DNA from: Collinsella sp. WCA1-178-WT-3 (M1)
Lineage (GTDB): Bacteria; Actinomycetota; Coriobacteriia; Coriobacteriales; Coriobacteriaceae
Length of the DNA: 64,000 nt
Direction: 5' to 3'
Assembly: GCF_009696325.1 (NCBI RefSeq)
Contig: NZ_VUME01000004.1
Span: forward strand, 62,001 to 126,000
Shown: positions 1-11,949 of the stretch, piece by piece
How the letters are laid out: the number at the start of each line of letters is the position of its first letter
Numbering within the stretch: position 1 is the first letter of the stretch
Notes under the pieces: generated by a model
The model's database searches: none
What the model was told of the DNA's origin: nothing
The model's input: only the letters and a program-made list of their open reading frames with translations
Translations under genes and position numbers: made by a program

Positions 1-2
1 TT

Positions 3-854
3 CGTATGCAGGACATGCTGGACGAGGAGCTCTTCCGCGACAAGTTGGAAACCGCTCTTGCCCGCGTGAATCCCGAGCTCGAGCTGCTTTACGGCCTGCC
101 CACCTACACCGTGGACCAGATCTGTGAAGAGTACCTGCCCATGGCCGAGCGCCTGCGCCCGTACATCACCGAGACGAGCCTGCTGCTCAACAACATGATC
201 GATGAGGGCAAGACCCTGCTCTTTGAGGGCGCCCAGGCAACATTGCTCGATATCGACCATGGCACCTATCCGTTTGTCACGTCTTCTAACTGCACCGCCG
301 GCGGCGCGATCACCGGTTCTGGTGTTGGCATGAAAAACGTCGACCGTGTGCTGGGCGTCATGAAGGCCTACATCACCCGCGTCGGTGCAGGCCCCATGCC
401 CACCGAGCTTTCCTACGAGTCCGAGGCCGGCCATACGCTGACCGAGGAGGGCCATGAGTACGGCGTGACCACCGGTCGCCGTCGTCGCTGCGGCTGGTTT
501 GACGGTCCCATCGCCAACTACGCCTCGCGCGTCAACGGTCTTACCGACATCGCCCTGACCAAGCTCGACGTGCTTTCGGTCTTCGACACCATTAAGGTGT
601 GCGTGGCCTATGACGTCGACGGCGAGCGCTACACCAGCGTGCCCGAGCACCAGGTGCGCTTTGAGCATGCCAAGCCCATCTATGAGGAGCTTCCTGGCTG
701 GAAGTGCGATATCACCGGCTGCCGCAGCTTTGAGGAGCTGCCGCAGGAGGCTCAGGACTACGTGGCATTTGTCGAGGATCTGGCGCACACGCGCGTGACG
801 TTTGTCGGTGTTGGCGCCGGCCGCGAGCAGATCATCAACCGATTCTGGAAGTAA
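3..854 (+). CDS. purA: Adenylosuccinate synthetase, C-terminal part (cut by window start)
   Basis: Catalyses GTP-dependent joining of IMP and aspartate to adenylosuccinate, the first committed step to AMP, in the cytoplasm. The reading frame is open to the left edge, so the N-terminal part with the GTP-binding loop lies outside the window. Visible family motifs are FEGAQATLLDIDHGTYPFVT, the glycine-rich GGAITGSGVGM stretch, the IMP/aspartate loop TTGRRRRCGWFD and the C-terminal GVGAGREQII. About 284 residues are present of the roughly 430 usual. It ends at TAA 852-854, followed at once by a terminator-like hairpin. It sits upstream of purD, in keeping with the many purine genes in this window. 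Identification is secure; the true start cannot be seen. Confidence 0.97.
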   Translation, partial: RMQDMLDEELFRDKLETALARVNPELELLYGLPTYTVDQICEEYLPMAERLRPYITETSLLLNNMIDEGKTLLFEGAQATLLDIDHGTYPFVTSSNCTAGGAITGSGVGMKNVDRVLGVMKAYITRVGAGPMPTELSYESEAGHTLTEEGHEYGVTTGRRRRCGWFDGPIANYASRVNGLTDIALTKLDVLSVFDTIKVCVAYDVDGERYTSVPEHQVRFEHAKPIYEELPGWKCDITGCRSFEELPQEAQDYVAFVEDLAHTRVTFVGVGAGREQIINRFWK

Positions 855-876
855 TCGGCGTTATTTGGTTATTGCG

Positions 877-922
877 ATATACCCCTTCGCAGCCCGGACG
901 GGCGGCCGAGGGGTATATTTGC
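877..922 (+). terminator. Rho-independent terminator after purA
   Basis: A 10-bp stem, ATATACCCCT at 877-886 paired with AGGGGTATAT at 909-918, closes a GC-rich loop and runs into a short T tract. It lies 22 bases after the purA stop and about 50 bases before purD, so purA and purD are probably separate transcripts. Confidence 0.75.
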
Positions 923-974
923 TTGTAATGGGCCCGCATGGTTGACGGGCCGTTAATCCATAGAGGAGGCACCC

Positions 975-2279
975 TTGAAGGCGGACACTCAAACCATCGA
1001 CATCCTGTTGTTGGGCAGCGGCGGCCGCGAGCATGCTTTGGCAGCCAAGCTCGCGGCATCACCGCGCGCCGGCAAGCTCTACATCGCCCCGGGCAACGGC
1101 GGCACCGCGAGCTGCGGCGAGAACGTGGTTCTCGACGATTGCGATCCTGCTGCCGTGGCGGCGTTTGCACAGAGCCACGGATGCGGACTCGTGGTGATTG
1201 GCCCCGAGGCTCCGCTCGTGGCGGGCGTGGCCGACGCCGTGCGCGCGGCGGGTATTCCCTGCTTTGGCCCGGGTGCCGAGGGCGCTCAGATGGAGGGCTC
1301 TAAGCTGTTCTCCAAGCAGCTCATGGAGCGCGCGGGCATTCCGACGGCCGCCTACGGCTCGTTTACCGACGAGGCTTCGGCTCTCGCCTATGTGCGAGAG
1401 CAGGGCGCTCCGCTGGTCGTGAAGGCCGACGGTCTTGCCGCGGGCAAGGGCGTTATTGTGGCAACCGAGCTTTCGCAGGCCGAAGAGGCCGTGCGCGAGT
1501 GCTTTGGCGGCACCTTTGGCGACGCCGGCAACACCGTGGTTATCGAGGAGATGCTCGTTGGCCCCGAGTGCTCGCTGCTGGCCTTTACCGACGGCAAGAC
1601 CGTGCGACCCATGGCCACCTCGCAGGACCACAAGCGCGCGCTTGAGGGCGACCTTGGTCCCAACACGGGCGGCATGGGCGTCTACAGCCCGGTGCCCATC
1701 GTGACCGACGAGGAGCATGCCACCATGGTGAAGGTCATGGAGCAGACCGTGGCCGAGCTCGCCGCCGAGGGCATCGATTACCGTGGCTGCCTGTACGGCG
1801 GCTTTATGCTTACCCCCGCCGGCCCCAAGGTGCTGGAGTTTAACGCCCGCTTTGGCGACCCCGAGACGCAGGTCGTGCTGCCGCGCCTTAAGAACGACCT
1901 GGTCGAGGTCATGCTTGCCTGCGCTAACTGCGAGCTCGACCAGATTGAGCTCGATTGGCGTGACGAGTGGGCGGTGGCCGTTGTCCTGACGAGCGCGGGT
2001 TATCCCGGCAGCTACGAGAAGGGCAAGGTCATCACCGGTATCGAGGATGCCGAGGCCATGGAGAACGTGACCGTGTATCACGCCGGCACCGCCGTGGTGG
2101 ACGGCCAGCTCGTGACCAACGGCGGCCGCGTGCTCGCCGTGACCGCGCTGGGCGACACGTTCGAGAACGCTCGCAACCTTGCCTACGAGGCTTGCGAAAA
2201 GATCGATTTTGAGGGCAAGACCCTGCGTCACGACATTGGCCTGCGCGCGCTGCGCGGCCGCGACGCCTGGGATGCCTAA
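975..2279 (+). CDS. purD: Phosphoribosylamine-glycine ligase (GAR synthetase)
   Basis: Makes glycinamide ribonucleotide from phosphoribosylamine, glycine and ATP, step 2 of de novo purine synthesis. The 434-residue product has the N-terminal GSGGREHA motif (residues 14-21), a central ATP-grasp fold with KADGLAAGKGV and NTGGMGVYSP, and the metal/ATP segment LEFNARFGDPETQ, all typical of PurD and at normal length. The start is TTG at 975, chosen because AGAGGAGG (962-969) sits at proper spacing and homology begins at once with the Rossmann-like strand. The Nudix gene follows after about 20 bases and is probably co-transcribed. I see no riboswitch-like structure in the short leader. Confidence 0.96.
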   Translation: MKADTQTIDILLLGSGGREHALAAKLAASPRAGKLYIAPGNGGTASCGENVVLDDCDPAAVAAFAQSHGCGLVVIGPEAPLVAGVADAVRAAGIPCFGPGAEGAQMEGSKLFSKQLMERAGIPTAAYGSFTDEASALAYVREQGAPLVVKADGLAAGKGVIVATELSQAEEAVRECFGGTFGDAGNTVVIEEMLVGPECSLLAFTDGKTVRPMATSQDHKRALEGDLGPNTGGMGVYSPVPIVTDEEHATMVKVMEQTVAELAAEGIDYRGCLYGGFMLTPAGPKVLEFNARFGDPETQVVLPRLKNDLVEVMLACANCELDQIELDWRDEWAVAVVLTSAGYPGSYEKGKVITGIEDAEAMENVTVYHAGTAVVDGQLVTNGGRVLAVTALGDTFENARNLAYEACEKIDFEGKTLRHDIGLRALRGRDAWDA

Positions 2280-2300
2280 AATCCGAGAGGAATGAGACGG

Positions 2301-2996
2301 ATGGACGAGAAGAACGAAGAGCTCGTGGACGCGCAAATCGTCGAAGAGGACAGCCGCATGTATGGGCACGCCGAGGGCGAGCCTGGTGGCGAGGTCGCTG
2401 ACGAGCCGGCGCTGGTGCTGGGCGACGACGACCCGCACGATGCCGAGCTGCACGAGAAGATTCTTTCGGAGGAGTGCGCCTGGAAGGGCAAGATCCTCGA
2501 CGTCCACCGTCTTGAGGTTGAGCTGCCCAACGGTCACCGCAGCGCCCGCGATATCGTTCGCCATCCGGGTGCGGCAGCCGTTGTGGCGCTGACCGAGAGC
2601 GGCAAGATCGTACTGGTGCGTCAGTACCGCACCGCCATCGACCGCGTGACGGTTGAGATTCCCGCCGGCAAGCTCGACCCAGGCGAGGACCCGCTCGATT
2701 GTGCCAGGCGCGAGCTGCATGAGGAGACGGGCTTTAAGGCCGGGCGCATTCGCTTTTTAACGTCTATTGTCACGACCTGCGGTTTTTGCGACGAGATTAT
2801 TCACATCTACCTGGCCACCAAGCTCGAGTTCGATGCGCCCAACCCCGACGATGACGAGTTTGTCAACGTTGACCTGGTGCCGCTGCACGAGCTGATCGAT
2901 GCCGTGCTCGACGGCAAGATCGAGGATGCCAAGACCGTCGTGGGCGCGCTCGCCTGCGACAGCATCGCGCACCGCCTTGGTGGTTCTGAGCTGTAA
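2301..2996 (+). CDS. Nudix hydrolase, probable ADP-ribose pyrophosphatase
   Basis: A 231-residue Nudix enzyme, probably cleaving ADP-ribose or a similar nucleotide sugar to AMP plus a sugar phosphate. The Nudix box is complete: G, five residues, E, seven residues, RELHEETGF. The upstream strand GKIVLVRQYRTAIDRVTVEIPAG is typical of the NudF/ADPRase branch (quoted here only for its VRQYR and EIPAG elements). The first ~55 residues are acidic and low in complexity, an unusual extension. ATG 2292 is also possible, but GAGAGG (2285-2290) is too close to it, so 2301 is preferred. The gene follows purD by about 20 bases. The exact substrate cannot be read from the sequence. Confidence 0.88.
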   Translation: MDEKNEELVDAQIVEEDSRMYGHAEGEPGGEVADEPALVLGDDDPHDAELHEKILSEECAWKGKILDVHRLEVELPNGHRSARDIVRHPGAAAVVALTESGKIVLVRQYRTAIDRVTVEIPAGKLDPGEDPLDCARRELHEETGFKAGRIRFLTSIVTTCGFCDEIIHIYLATKLEFDAPNPDDDEFVNVDLVPLHELIDAVLDGKIEDAKTVVGALACDSIAHRLGGSEL

Positions 2997-3009
2997 CGAG
3001 TGGGGATAG

Positions 3010-3050
3010 CCCTGGGACAAGTACTACTGATTGCTTTGTCCCAGGGTCTT
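3010..3050 (+). terminator. Terminator after the Nudix gene
   Basis: Perfect 11-bp stem: CCCTGGGACAA (3010-3020) pairs with TTGTCCCAGGG (3036-3046), followed by TCTT. It separates the purD-Nudix unit from the ABC exporter. Confidence 0.75.
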
Positions 3051-3078
3051 ACGTTGCTGATATTTCTTTGAGGATCAC

Positions 3079-4848
3079 ATGCTGAAGCGTTTTCTGTCTT
3101 ACTACAAGCCCCAGATGGGGCTTTTTGTTGCCGATACCATTTGCGCCCTGGTGCTCGCCGCCATTGACCTGGCGTTTCCCATTATCCTGCGCAATCTGTG
3201 CGGCGGGCTGTTTACCCAGGGCCAGACTGCCATTATGCAGGCGCTCGGTATGATCGCGGTGGGACTGGTGCTGATGTATGCCACCCGCTGCGCCTGCCGC
3301 TACTTTGTGAGCTATTGGGGCCACGTGATGGGCGCGCGCATGGAGTCCAAGATGCGCGAGGACTTGTTCGATCAGTACGAGCGTTTTAGCTTTGCGTACT
3401 TTGATCGCAACAGCTCGGGTGACATGATGAGCCGCGTGGTCAACGACCTGTTCGATATCTGCGAGGCGGCGCACCACGTGCCCGAATGGATCATTATTTG
3501 CGGTATCGAGATCATTGGCTCGTTTGTGATTCTGTTTACCATTGCGCCGGTGCTCGCGCTCGCCATGGCCGTGGTGACGGCGGTGTTCGCGGTCATTATG
3601 TTTTGGCAGAATATGCGCATGCGCGAGGTCTTTAGCGATAACCGCAAAAAGATCAGCGGCATCAATGCGCAGCTGCAGGATTCGCTGGCGGGCATGCGTG
3701 TGGTCAAAAGCTTTGCCAATGAGCAGACCGAACGCTCTAAGTTCCGTGCCTCTAACGATCGCTACCTTTCGTCCAAGGAAAACATGTATCACGCCATGGG
3801 CGTCTACACCGCGACGTATGGTCTGCTCTCGGGCGTGCTCTATGTGATCGTGGTGCTGCTGGGCGGTTGGCTCGTTGCCCAAGGCCAGCTGCAGGCGGTC
3901 GATATGGCAACCTTCGCGCTCTACATTTCGCTGTTCTGCACGCCGCTTGAGACGCTCGTCAATTCGGCCGAGACGTATCAGAAAGCCATCGCCGGCTTTA
4001 AGCGCATGGACGAGGTGCTCTCGACTGTCCCCGATATTCAGGATAAGCCGGGTGCTGCGGATCTGCAGGTGACGGCCGGCGCTGTTGAGTATCGCGACGT
4101 GTGCTTTAGCTACGAGGATGTCGAGCTGGGCGCGGGCGACGGGACGCGTCCCGTTATCGACCATATGGATCTGTCCATTAAGCCCGGTCAAACCATCGCT
4201 TTGGTTGGTCCCTCGGGCGGCGGCAAATCAACGACTTGTTCGCTGTTGCCGCGCTTTTACGACGTTGCCGCCGGCTCCATTAGCATTGACGGCCAGGATG
4301 TGCGCGACGTGACGCAGCGTAGCCTGCGCCAATCCATCGGCCTGGTGCAGCAAGATGTCTATCTGTTCGACGGAACGATTGGCGAGAACATCGCCTATGG
4401 CAAGCCGGGCGCCACGGCAGAAGAAATCGCCGAGGCGGCCCATCGCGCCAACATCGATGCTTTTATCGAGTCGCTTCCGCAGGGCTACGACACCGTGGTG
4501 GGCGAGCGCGGCAGCCGTCTTTCTGGTGGTCAAAAGCAGCGCGTCGCCATCGCGCGCGTGTTTCTCAAAAATCCCAAGATCCTTATTTTGGATGAGGCGA
4601 CCAGTGCTCTGGATAACGAGAGCGAGGAGGCGGTGCAGGAGTCGCTCGAGCGCTTGGCGCGCGGCCGCACCACGATCATCATCGCTCACCGTCTCTCGAC
4701 CATTAAGCATGCCGACGAGATTGCGACCGTTGAGCATGGTCGCGTTGTGGAACGTGGCACGCACGAGGAGCTTCTCGCCCGTGGCGGCACTTATGCCCGT
4801 TACTATCGAATGCAGTTCGAAGGTGCGCGTGCGCACGAGCTCGACTGA
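3079..4848 (+). CDS. ABC exporter, fused membrane and ATPase domains (MsbA/MdlB type)
   Basis: A 589-residue half-transporter. Residues about 1-310 form six predicted membrane helices of the exporter type-1 fold, starting with an amphipathic LKRFLSYYKPQ segment. Residues about 330-580 form the ATPase, with Walker A GPSGGGKST near 377, signature LSGGQKQR near 481, Walker B ILILDEATSALD near 501 and a downstream AHRLSTI switch histidine. Such half-transporters dimerise and export lipids, drugs or peptides; the substrate here is unknown. It is a single half gene, so either a homodimer or a partner encoded elsewhere. The next gene starts 19 bases later and is probably co-transcribed. Confidence 0.93.
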   Translation: MLKRFLSYYKPQMGLFVADTICALVLAAIDLAFPIILRNLCGGLFTQGQTAIMQALGMIAVGLVLMYATRCACRYFVSYWGHVMGARMESKMREDLFDQYERFSFAYFDRNSSGDMMSRVVNDLFDICEAAHHVPEWIIICGIEIIGSFVILFTIAPVLALAMAVVTAVFAVIMFWQNMRMREVFSDNRKKISGINAQLQDSLAGMRVVKSFANEQTERSKFRASNDRYLSSKENMYHAMGVYTATYGLLSGVLYVIVVLLGGWLVAQGQLQAVDMATFALYISLFCTPLETLVNSAETYQKAIAGFKRMDEVLSTVPDIQDKPGAADLQVTAGAVEYRDVCFSYEDVELGAGDGTRPVIDHMDLSIKPGQTIALVGPSGGGKSTTCSLLPRFYDVAAGSISIDGQDVRDVTQRSLRQSIGLVQQDVYLFDGTIGENIAYGKPGATAEEIAEAAHRANIDAFIESLPQGYDTVVGERGSRLSGGQKQRVAIARVFLKNPKILILDEATSALDNESEEAVQESLERLARGRTTIIIAHRLSTIKHADEIATVEHGRVVERGTHEELLARGGTYARYYRMQFEGARAHELD

Positions 4849-4867
4849 TTGATATGACAGGAAGGTT

Positions 4868-5833
4868 ATGGCTGATAAGAACCATCTGACTCCGGAAGAA
4901 GTGACGGAGTTATTCTCCGAAATCGATGCATCCGGCGTCTTGGATCCTACACTCGCCAAAAAGCGTACCGAGCGCATGCGCGAGAAAGAGTCTGCCGTCA
5001 AACGCGGTGACAAGGCGACACTGGCGCGGCTGCGCAGCGAGGATCGCGCGAGCCAGGCAAAACATATCGACCCGCTGTCCGAGGACGATCCTTCTGGTTC
5101 GCAGGTGAGCCATACCATTACGAAAACTGCCATGGCCGTGGTTATCGGCATCTTGGTGCTGATTGTGGGCATGCAGATCGGCTACGGCGTGATGCGACGC
5201 CTGAACACCGCGAACCTCTCCGAGAGCGTTTCGGTGGATACCGTCTCGACCGCGCTCAAAGGTGGACTTGAATGGGGCAACGGCTTTACGCAGTTCCCGC
5301 TCGATTTTACCGTCGACGAGGCCGACGAGGGTACGGGCACGGTTGAGGTGACGGTGCTGGACACGTCTTCTGCCAATGAACTCGAGTTGCTGTCCAACGG
5401 TCAGATTCAGGCGGCGGCGCTCGCAACCAATGCCCTGCTCAACGACAAGATTGACCGTGTGGTGTATAACGTCCACGCCTATATCGACGAGGACAGCAGG
5501 ATTCAGCATGATTCCTTCTTTGGCATGTTTCCCGCCCAGGGCCACCAGAGTGCCATCATGACGTTCGTCTGGACCAAGAGCTCTTCCAACGCCACCAATA
5601 TCGACTGGAAGATGCGTATCGTGAGCATGGATGACACCATTGCCGAGCGTATTCAGAAACAGGTGAACTCGGTATCGTCGCTCATCGAGGACCCGGCGGT
5701 GAGCCAGACTAAGATTGACGAGGAAAAGGCCGAACGTGACCTGGAGCACCGCCTGCACGGCCGCGAGATTTTCCGTGGCGGCAAGCTTGGCCGCACCCCG
5801 TCCGAATTACTTGAGCAGGACAAGCAAAAGTAG
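4868..5833 (+). CDS. Unknown single-pass membrane protein
   Basis: I do not recognise this 321-residue protein. Residues 1-85 are charged and helical (a likely cytoplasmic coiled segment rich in Lys, Arg and Glu). Residues about 87-109 form one clear membrane helix (VVIGILVLIVGMQIGYGV). The remaining 210 residues look like an extracytoplasmic alpha/beta domain, with a charged tail rich in E, R and K. There is no signal peptidase site, so it is probably a type II anchored protein. It begins 19 bases after the ABC exporter with an AGGAAGG site very close to the ATG, suggesting co-expression with the exporter. A large inverted-repeat element follows. Confidence 0.75.
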   Translation: MADKNHLTPEEVTELFSEIDASGVLDPTLAKKRTERMREKESAVKRGDKATLARLRSEDRASQAKHIDPLSEDDPSGSQVSHTITKTAMAVVIGILVLIVGMQIGYGVMRRLNTANLSESVSVDTVSTALKGGLEWGNGFTQFPLDFTVDEADEGTGTVEVTVLDTSSANELELLSNGQIQAAALATNALLNDKIDRVVYNVHAYIDEDSRIQHDSFFGMFPAQGHQSAIMTFVWTKSSSNATNIDWKMRIVSMDDTIAERIQKQVNSVSSLIEDPAVSQTKIDEEKAERDLEHRLHGREIFRGGKLGRTPSELLEQDKQK

Positions 5834-5888
5834 TCCGCAGCCACATAGAACGATGACATCCCGCGTGAGCCGCAAGCCCACGCGGGAC

Positions 5889-6105
5889 GATTTTTCTGGG
5901 ACGGGGATTAAAAAATCATTCTGTCATGTATGCGGTTGGCGAGTAGTCAATTTGGGACGGGGCTATTTTAGCTACCCCGGCTGGTGGCACGACGGTTAGG
6001 TTGATTGACGGACGGGGCAGCTAAAATAGCCCCGTCCCAAATTGACTACTCAGCGACAAAGCTCTGCTTTCAGAATGATTTTTTAATCCCCGTCCCAGAA
6101 AAATC
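5889..6105. repeat. Nested inverted-repeat element, copy 1
   Basis: Two nested perfect inverted repeats. The outer arms are 5889-5923 and 6071-6105 (35 bp each). The inner arms are 5941-5973 and 6019-6051 (33 bp each). The inner arm contains GGGACGGGGCTATTTTAGCT, which recurs with small changes at 12958-13068. The element lies alone between two genes, has no coding content and no obvious target duplication. It could form a long hairpin in RNA or a cruciform in DNA. A MITE-like or REP-like origin is an inference. Confidence 0.85.
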
Positions 6106-6215
6106 ATTATGCATAAGAAGTCATAATTATCATTTTGTAAACAATTCTATGTAATTAACGCCATACGGCATACTTGCGGTTAGAATACCGCGAGGCCTAA
6201 CTACACACCTTTAAG

Positions 6216-6240
6216 CCGGTCCCGAGAGACCGGGAAGGAG
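6216..6240 (+). promoter_or_regulatory. PyrR-type RNA hairpin over the carA ribosome-binding site
   Basis: CCGGTC (6216-6221) pairs with GACCGG (6228-6233), leaving CCGAGA as a loop, so that TCCCGAGAG is displayed across stem and loop. This agrees with the PyrR-binding consensus UCC-N-G-N-GAG. The hairpin touches the GGAAGGAG ribosome-binding site (6233-6240) five bases before the carA ATG. PyrR bound to UMP would be expected to block translation, the mode proposed for mycobacteria, rather than drive attenuation, because no terminator overlaps it. The match is seen; regulation is inferred. A pyrR gene is not in the window. Confidence 0.7.
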
Positions 6241-6244
6241 AACT

Positions 6245-7690
6245 ATGGCGAACAACCATATTGCGGGCGCTGCCGCCCGCACCATCGCGCCCAGCGAACT
6301 GTGCCAGCGCATGCTGGCCAAAACCAGCAAGGGTGCTTGCGGTCCCTGCATCCTGTACCTTGAGGATGGGACCATTTTTTATGGCCGTGCATGTGGTGCC
6401 GAGGGCACCGCGACCGGCGAAGTCTGCTTCAATACCTCACTCGAGGGTTACTTTGAGGTTATGACCGACCCGAGCTATGCTGGCCAGATCGTTACCATGA
6501 CCTATCCGCAGATTGGCAACTATGGCATCGACGAGACCGATGTCCAGTCCGCCTTCCCCGGCGATGACGTACGCCCTGCGAGTGCTCCCGCCATGCGCGG
6601 CATGATCGTGCGCGACATGTGTGCCACGCCTTCTAACTGGCGCTCGGCCGTCAGCGTGCCGGAGTACCTGCGCGCACACGGCATCGTCGCTATCGAGGGC
6701 GTCGACACCCGAGCCCTGGTGCGCCACCTGCGCGACAATGGCTCCAAGATGGGCATTATCTCGACTGAGGTCCTCGACATCGACGAGCTTGCCGAGCGCT
6801 TGGCCTCTGCTCCCGCGCTGGTGGGGGAGAACCTGGTCAAGACCGTGAGCTGCCTTGCGCCCCATCCGTTCGCCGGGAGCGATCTGCCCGCCGAGCATGG
6901 CTTTGCGCTTGCGGCCCCCGCTCCCGCCCGCCACAACGTGGTCGCGTACGACTGCGGTGTCAAGCGTGGCATCCTGGAGGGTCTGGTCCGTGCTGGCTGC
7001 GCCCTCACCGTCGTGCCGTGGGATACACCCGCGCGTCAGGTACTCGACATGAATCCCGATGGCGTCTTTTTGTCCAACGGTCCCGGCGACCCCGATGCCG
7101 TGGTAGAGACCTACGAGCAGGTGCAGCAGCTGATCGGCAAGGTGCCCGTCTTTGGCATTTGCCTGGGTCACCAGATGATCAGCTTGGCATGCGGCGCCCA
7201 GATGGAAAAACTCAAATTCGGTCACCGTGGCGGTAACCAGCCGGTTATGAACCTGGTCAGCCGCCGCGTGGAAATTACCGCGCAAAACCATGGCTTTGGC
7301 TTGCTGTTCCCCAGCTTGGACAAGCTTGTCCCCGAACTTTCGGGCGGCGAGACCGAGCATGCGGCCGACGGCGATCTGCGCGTCTGGGTGCGCCGTGGTA
7401 TCGCGCCCGTCGTGATGAACGAGCGCTTTGGCCGCATTCGCCTGACGCACGTGAACCTCAACGACGGCACCGCCGAGGGCATTCAGCTGCTCGACGCCCC
7501 GTGCTTCTCGGTCCAGTACCACCCCGAGGCCTCGCCCGGCCCCACCGATGCCCACTATCTCTTTACCGCCTTTACGCGACTCATGGACGGCGAGGAGAAC
7601 TACCTGGACATCGACACCGCGAAGGACCGCCTGCAGGGCTGGAACTTTGCCGACAATGGTTCCGCCACGACCGAGACCGAGGAGAACTAA
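6245..7690 (+). CDS. carA: Carbamoyl-phosphate synthase, small (glutaminase) subunit
   Basis: Releases ammonia from glutamine and passes it to CarB for carbamoyl phosphate, which feeds pyrimidines and arginine. The N-terminal CPSase_sm domain starts near residue 35 ([10 protein letters not shown]). The class I glutaminase triad is present: Cys306 in FGICLGHQ and His426 with Glu428 in HPEASPGP. At 481 residues it is about 100 longer than the usual 360-380: there is a ~35-residue N-terminal extension, roughly 35 extra residues between NHGF and RLTHVNL, and a C-terminal tail. It is the first gene of the carAB operon, behind the PyrR-type hairpin. carB starts two bases after its stop. Confidence 0.95.
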   Translation: MANNHIAGAAARTIAPSELCQRMLAKTSKGACGPCILYLEDGTIFYGRACGAEGTATGEVCFNTSLEGYFEVMTDPSYAGQIVTMTYPQIGNYGIDETDVQSAFPGDDVRPASAPAMRGMIVRDMCATPSNWRSAVSVPEYLRAHGIVAIEGVDTRALVRHLRDNGSKMGIISTEVLDIDELAERLASAPALVGENLVKTVSCLAPHPFAGSDLPAEHGFALAAPAPARHNVVAYDCGVKRGILEGLVRAGCALTVVPWDTPARQVLDMNPDGVFLSNGPGDPDAVVETYEQVQQLIGKVPVFGICLGHQMISLACGAQMEKLKFGHRGGNQPVMNLVSRRVEITAQNHGFGLLFPSLDKLVPELSGGETEHAADGDLRVWVRRGIAPVVMNERFGRIRLTHVNLNDGTAEGIQLLDAPCFSVQYHPEASPGPTDAHYLFTAFTRLMDGEENYLDIDTAKDRLQGWNFADNGSATTETEEN

Positions 7691-7691
7691 C

Positions 7692-11006
<3,315 letters not shown>

Positions 11007-11018
11007 TGTGACCTGGTC

Positions 11019-11108
11019 GGCCGGGGCGGGAGGGGCCGAGTTTCCCCCTTTCGCTCCGGCTGCAAGCAGAGTCGCTCAGGGGGAAACTCGGCCCCTCCCG
11101 CCCCGGCC
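11019..11108. repeat. 31-bp perfect inverted repeat with a 28-nt centre
   Basis: Arms 11019-11049 and 11078-11108 are perfectly complementary over 31 bp and very GC-rich; the centre is 11050-11077. It starts 12 bases after the carB stop. Without a T tract it is a poor classical terminator. The centre resembles, in reverse orientation, the centre of the next element at 11267-11354, although the arms differ. Confidence 0.85.
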
Positions 11109-11161
11109 TGTGGTGACTTGGCTGCACCGTGTACTGTCGAAGGGGCTTTGCGCGACGACTA

Positions 11162-11217
11162 GGGTTGAATAAAAAGTGAGTGTGGGCGCCGCCGTTCATT
11201 CGAACGGCGGCGCCCAC
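11162..11217. repeat. 15-bp hairpin with a flanking motif also found near 61.7 kb
   Basis: GTGGGCGCCGCCGTT (11182-11196) pairs perfectly with AACGGCGGCGCCCAC (11203-11217). The preceding bases GGTTGAATAAAAAGTGAGTG resemble GGTTGTTTAAAAAGGTGAGTG-like sequence at 61681-61701, where a decayed version of the same stem follows. It could end carAB transcription or be a mobile repeat remnant. Confidence 0.6.
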
Positions 11218-11266
11218 GTTAATATTTCAGCCAACGTACGTCATGGCAATCCCCGGTAGGTCGAGG

Positions 11267-11354
11267 GTGCCCCGCGGCGGTCTGGTGTTTTCATCTGAAC
11301 GACTTTGCGAAGCAACCGGAGTGAAGATGAAAACACCAGACCGCCGCGGGGCAC
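11267..11354. repeat. 30-bp perfect inverted repeat with a 28-nt centre
   Basis: Arms 11267-11296 and 11325-11354 are perfectly complementary over 30 bp; the centre is 11297-11324. Read on the opposite strand, the centre shares CTCCGG-Y-TGC and the A-GTCG-YTC end with the element at 11019-11108. It lies about 95 bases before purE. Confidence 0.85.
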
Positions 11355-11449
11355 ACGCAGACCGCAGGGACGGGAGCAGCTATACTACTCTCTGTAGTTA
11401 AGGGTCGCGGATTGGCCGCGTCACCGCTCTCAACAGGAGGTCTTTGTTT

Positions 11450-11914
11450 ATGGCAGATCAAAAGCCGGTTGTCGGGATCATCATGGGTTCCAAGTCCGAT
11501 CTGGGCGTTATGGAAGGCTGCACCGCCGAGCTCGAGGCGCTCGGTGTGCCCTATGAGCTCGTGATTGCCAGCGCGCACCGTACGCCGGCGAAGGTCCACG
11601 AGTGGGCTTCGACTGCCGCCGACCGTGGCATCAAGGTGATTATCGCCGCAGCCGGCAAGGCCGCGCATCTGGGCGGTGTCGTGGCTGCCTTTACGCCGCT
11701 GCCGGTTATCGGCGTGCCTATGAAGACGAGTGATCTGGGCGGCATGGACTCGCTGCTGTCGATGGTGCAGATGCCTTCGGGCGTGCCTGTGGCATGCGTT
11801 GCCATCAACGGCGCCAAGAACGCCGCCATCTACGCCACGCAGATTCTGGGTGCTTGCGATCCCGAGTATCGCGCAATTATCGAGAAGATGAAGCAGGAGA
11901 TGGCTGACGCCTAA
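11450..11914 (+). CDS. purE: N5-carboxyaminoimidazole ribonucleotide mutase (class I PurE)
   Basis: Moves the carboxyl group of N5-CAIR to give CAIR in purine synthesis. The 154-residue protein is of normal length and carries GSKSDLGVM, ASAHRTPAKVHEW (active-site histidine) and the AAGKAAHLGGVVAAFT loop of class I PurE. The ATG at 11450 is preferred over an upstream TTG at 11444 because AGGAGG (11435-11440) then has nine-base spacing. No purK is adjacent, so the N5-CAIR synthase must lie elsewhere. The sortase gene follows after 35 bases and may be co-transcribed. A TATACT hexamer near 11380 could be the -10 box. Confidence 0.96.
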   Translation: MADQKPVVGIIMGSKSDLGVMEGCTAELEALGVPYELVIASAHRTPAKVHEWASTAADRGIKVIIAAAGKAAHLGGVVAAFTPLPVIGVPMKTSDLGGMDSLLSMVQMPSGVPVACVAINGAKNAAIYATQILGACDPEYRAIIEKMKQEMADA

Positions 11915-11949
11915 GCGTTCCGCCGTTTCATCGCAGTATAAGGAGAGCC

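Noticed and set aside
1059-2720. Long minus-strand open frame opposite purD (553 codons)
   Set aside because: It is the shadow of a GC-rich gene with strong codon bias; the product is His/Ala/Gly/Leu-rich without domains, and purD on the other strand is certain.
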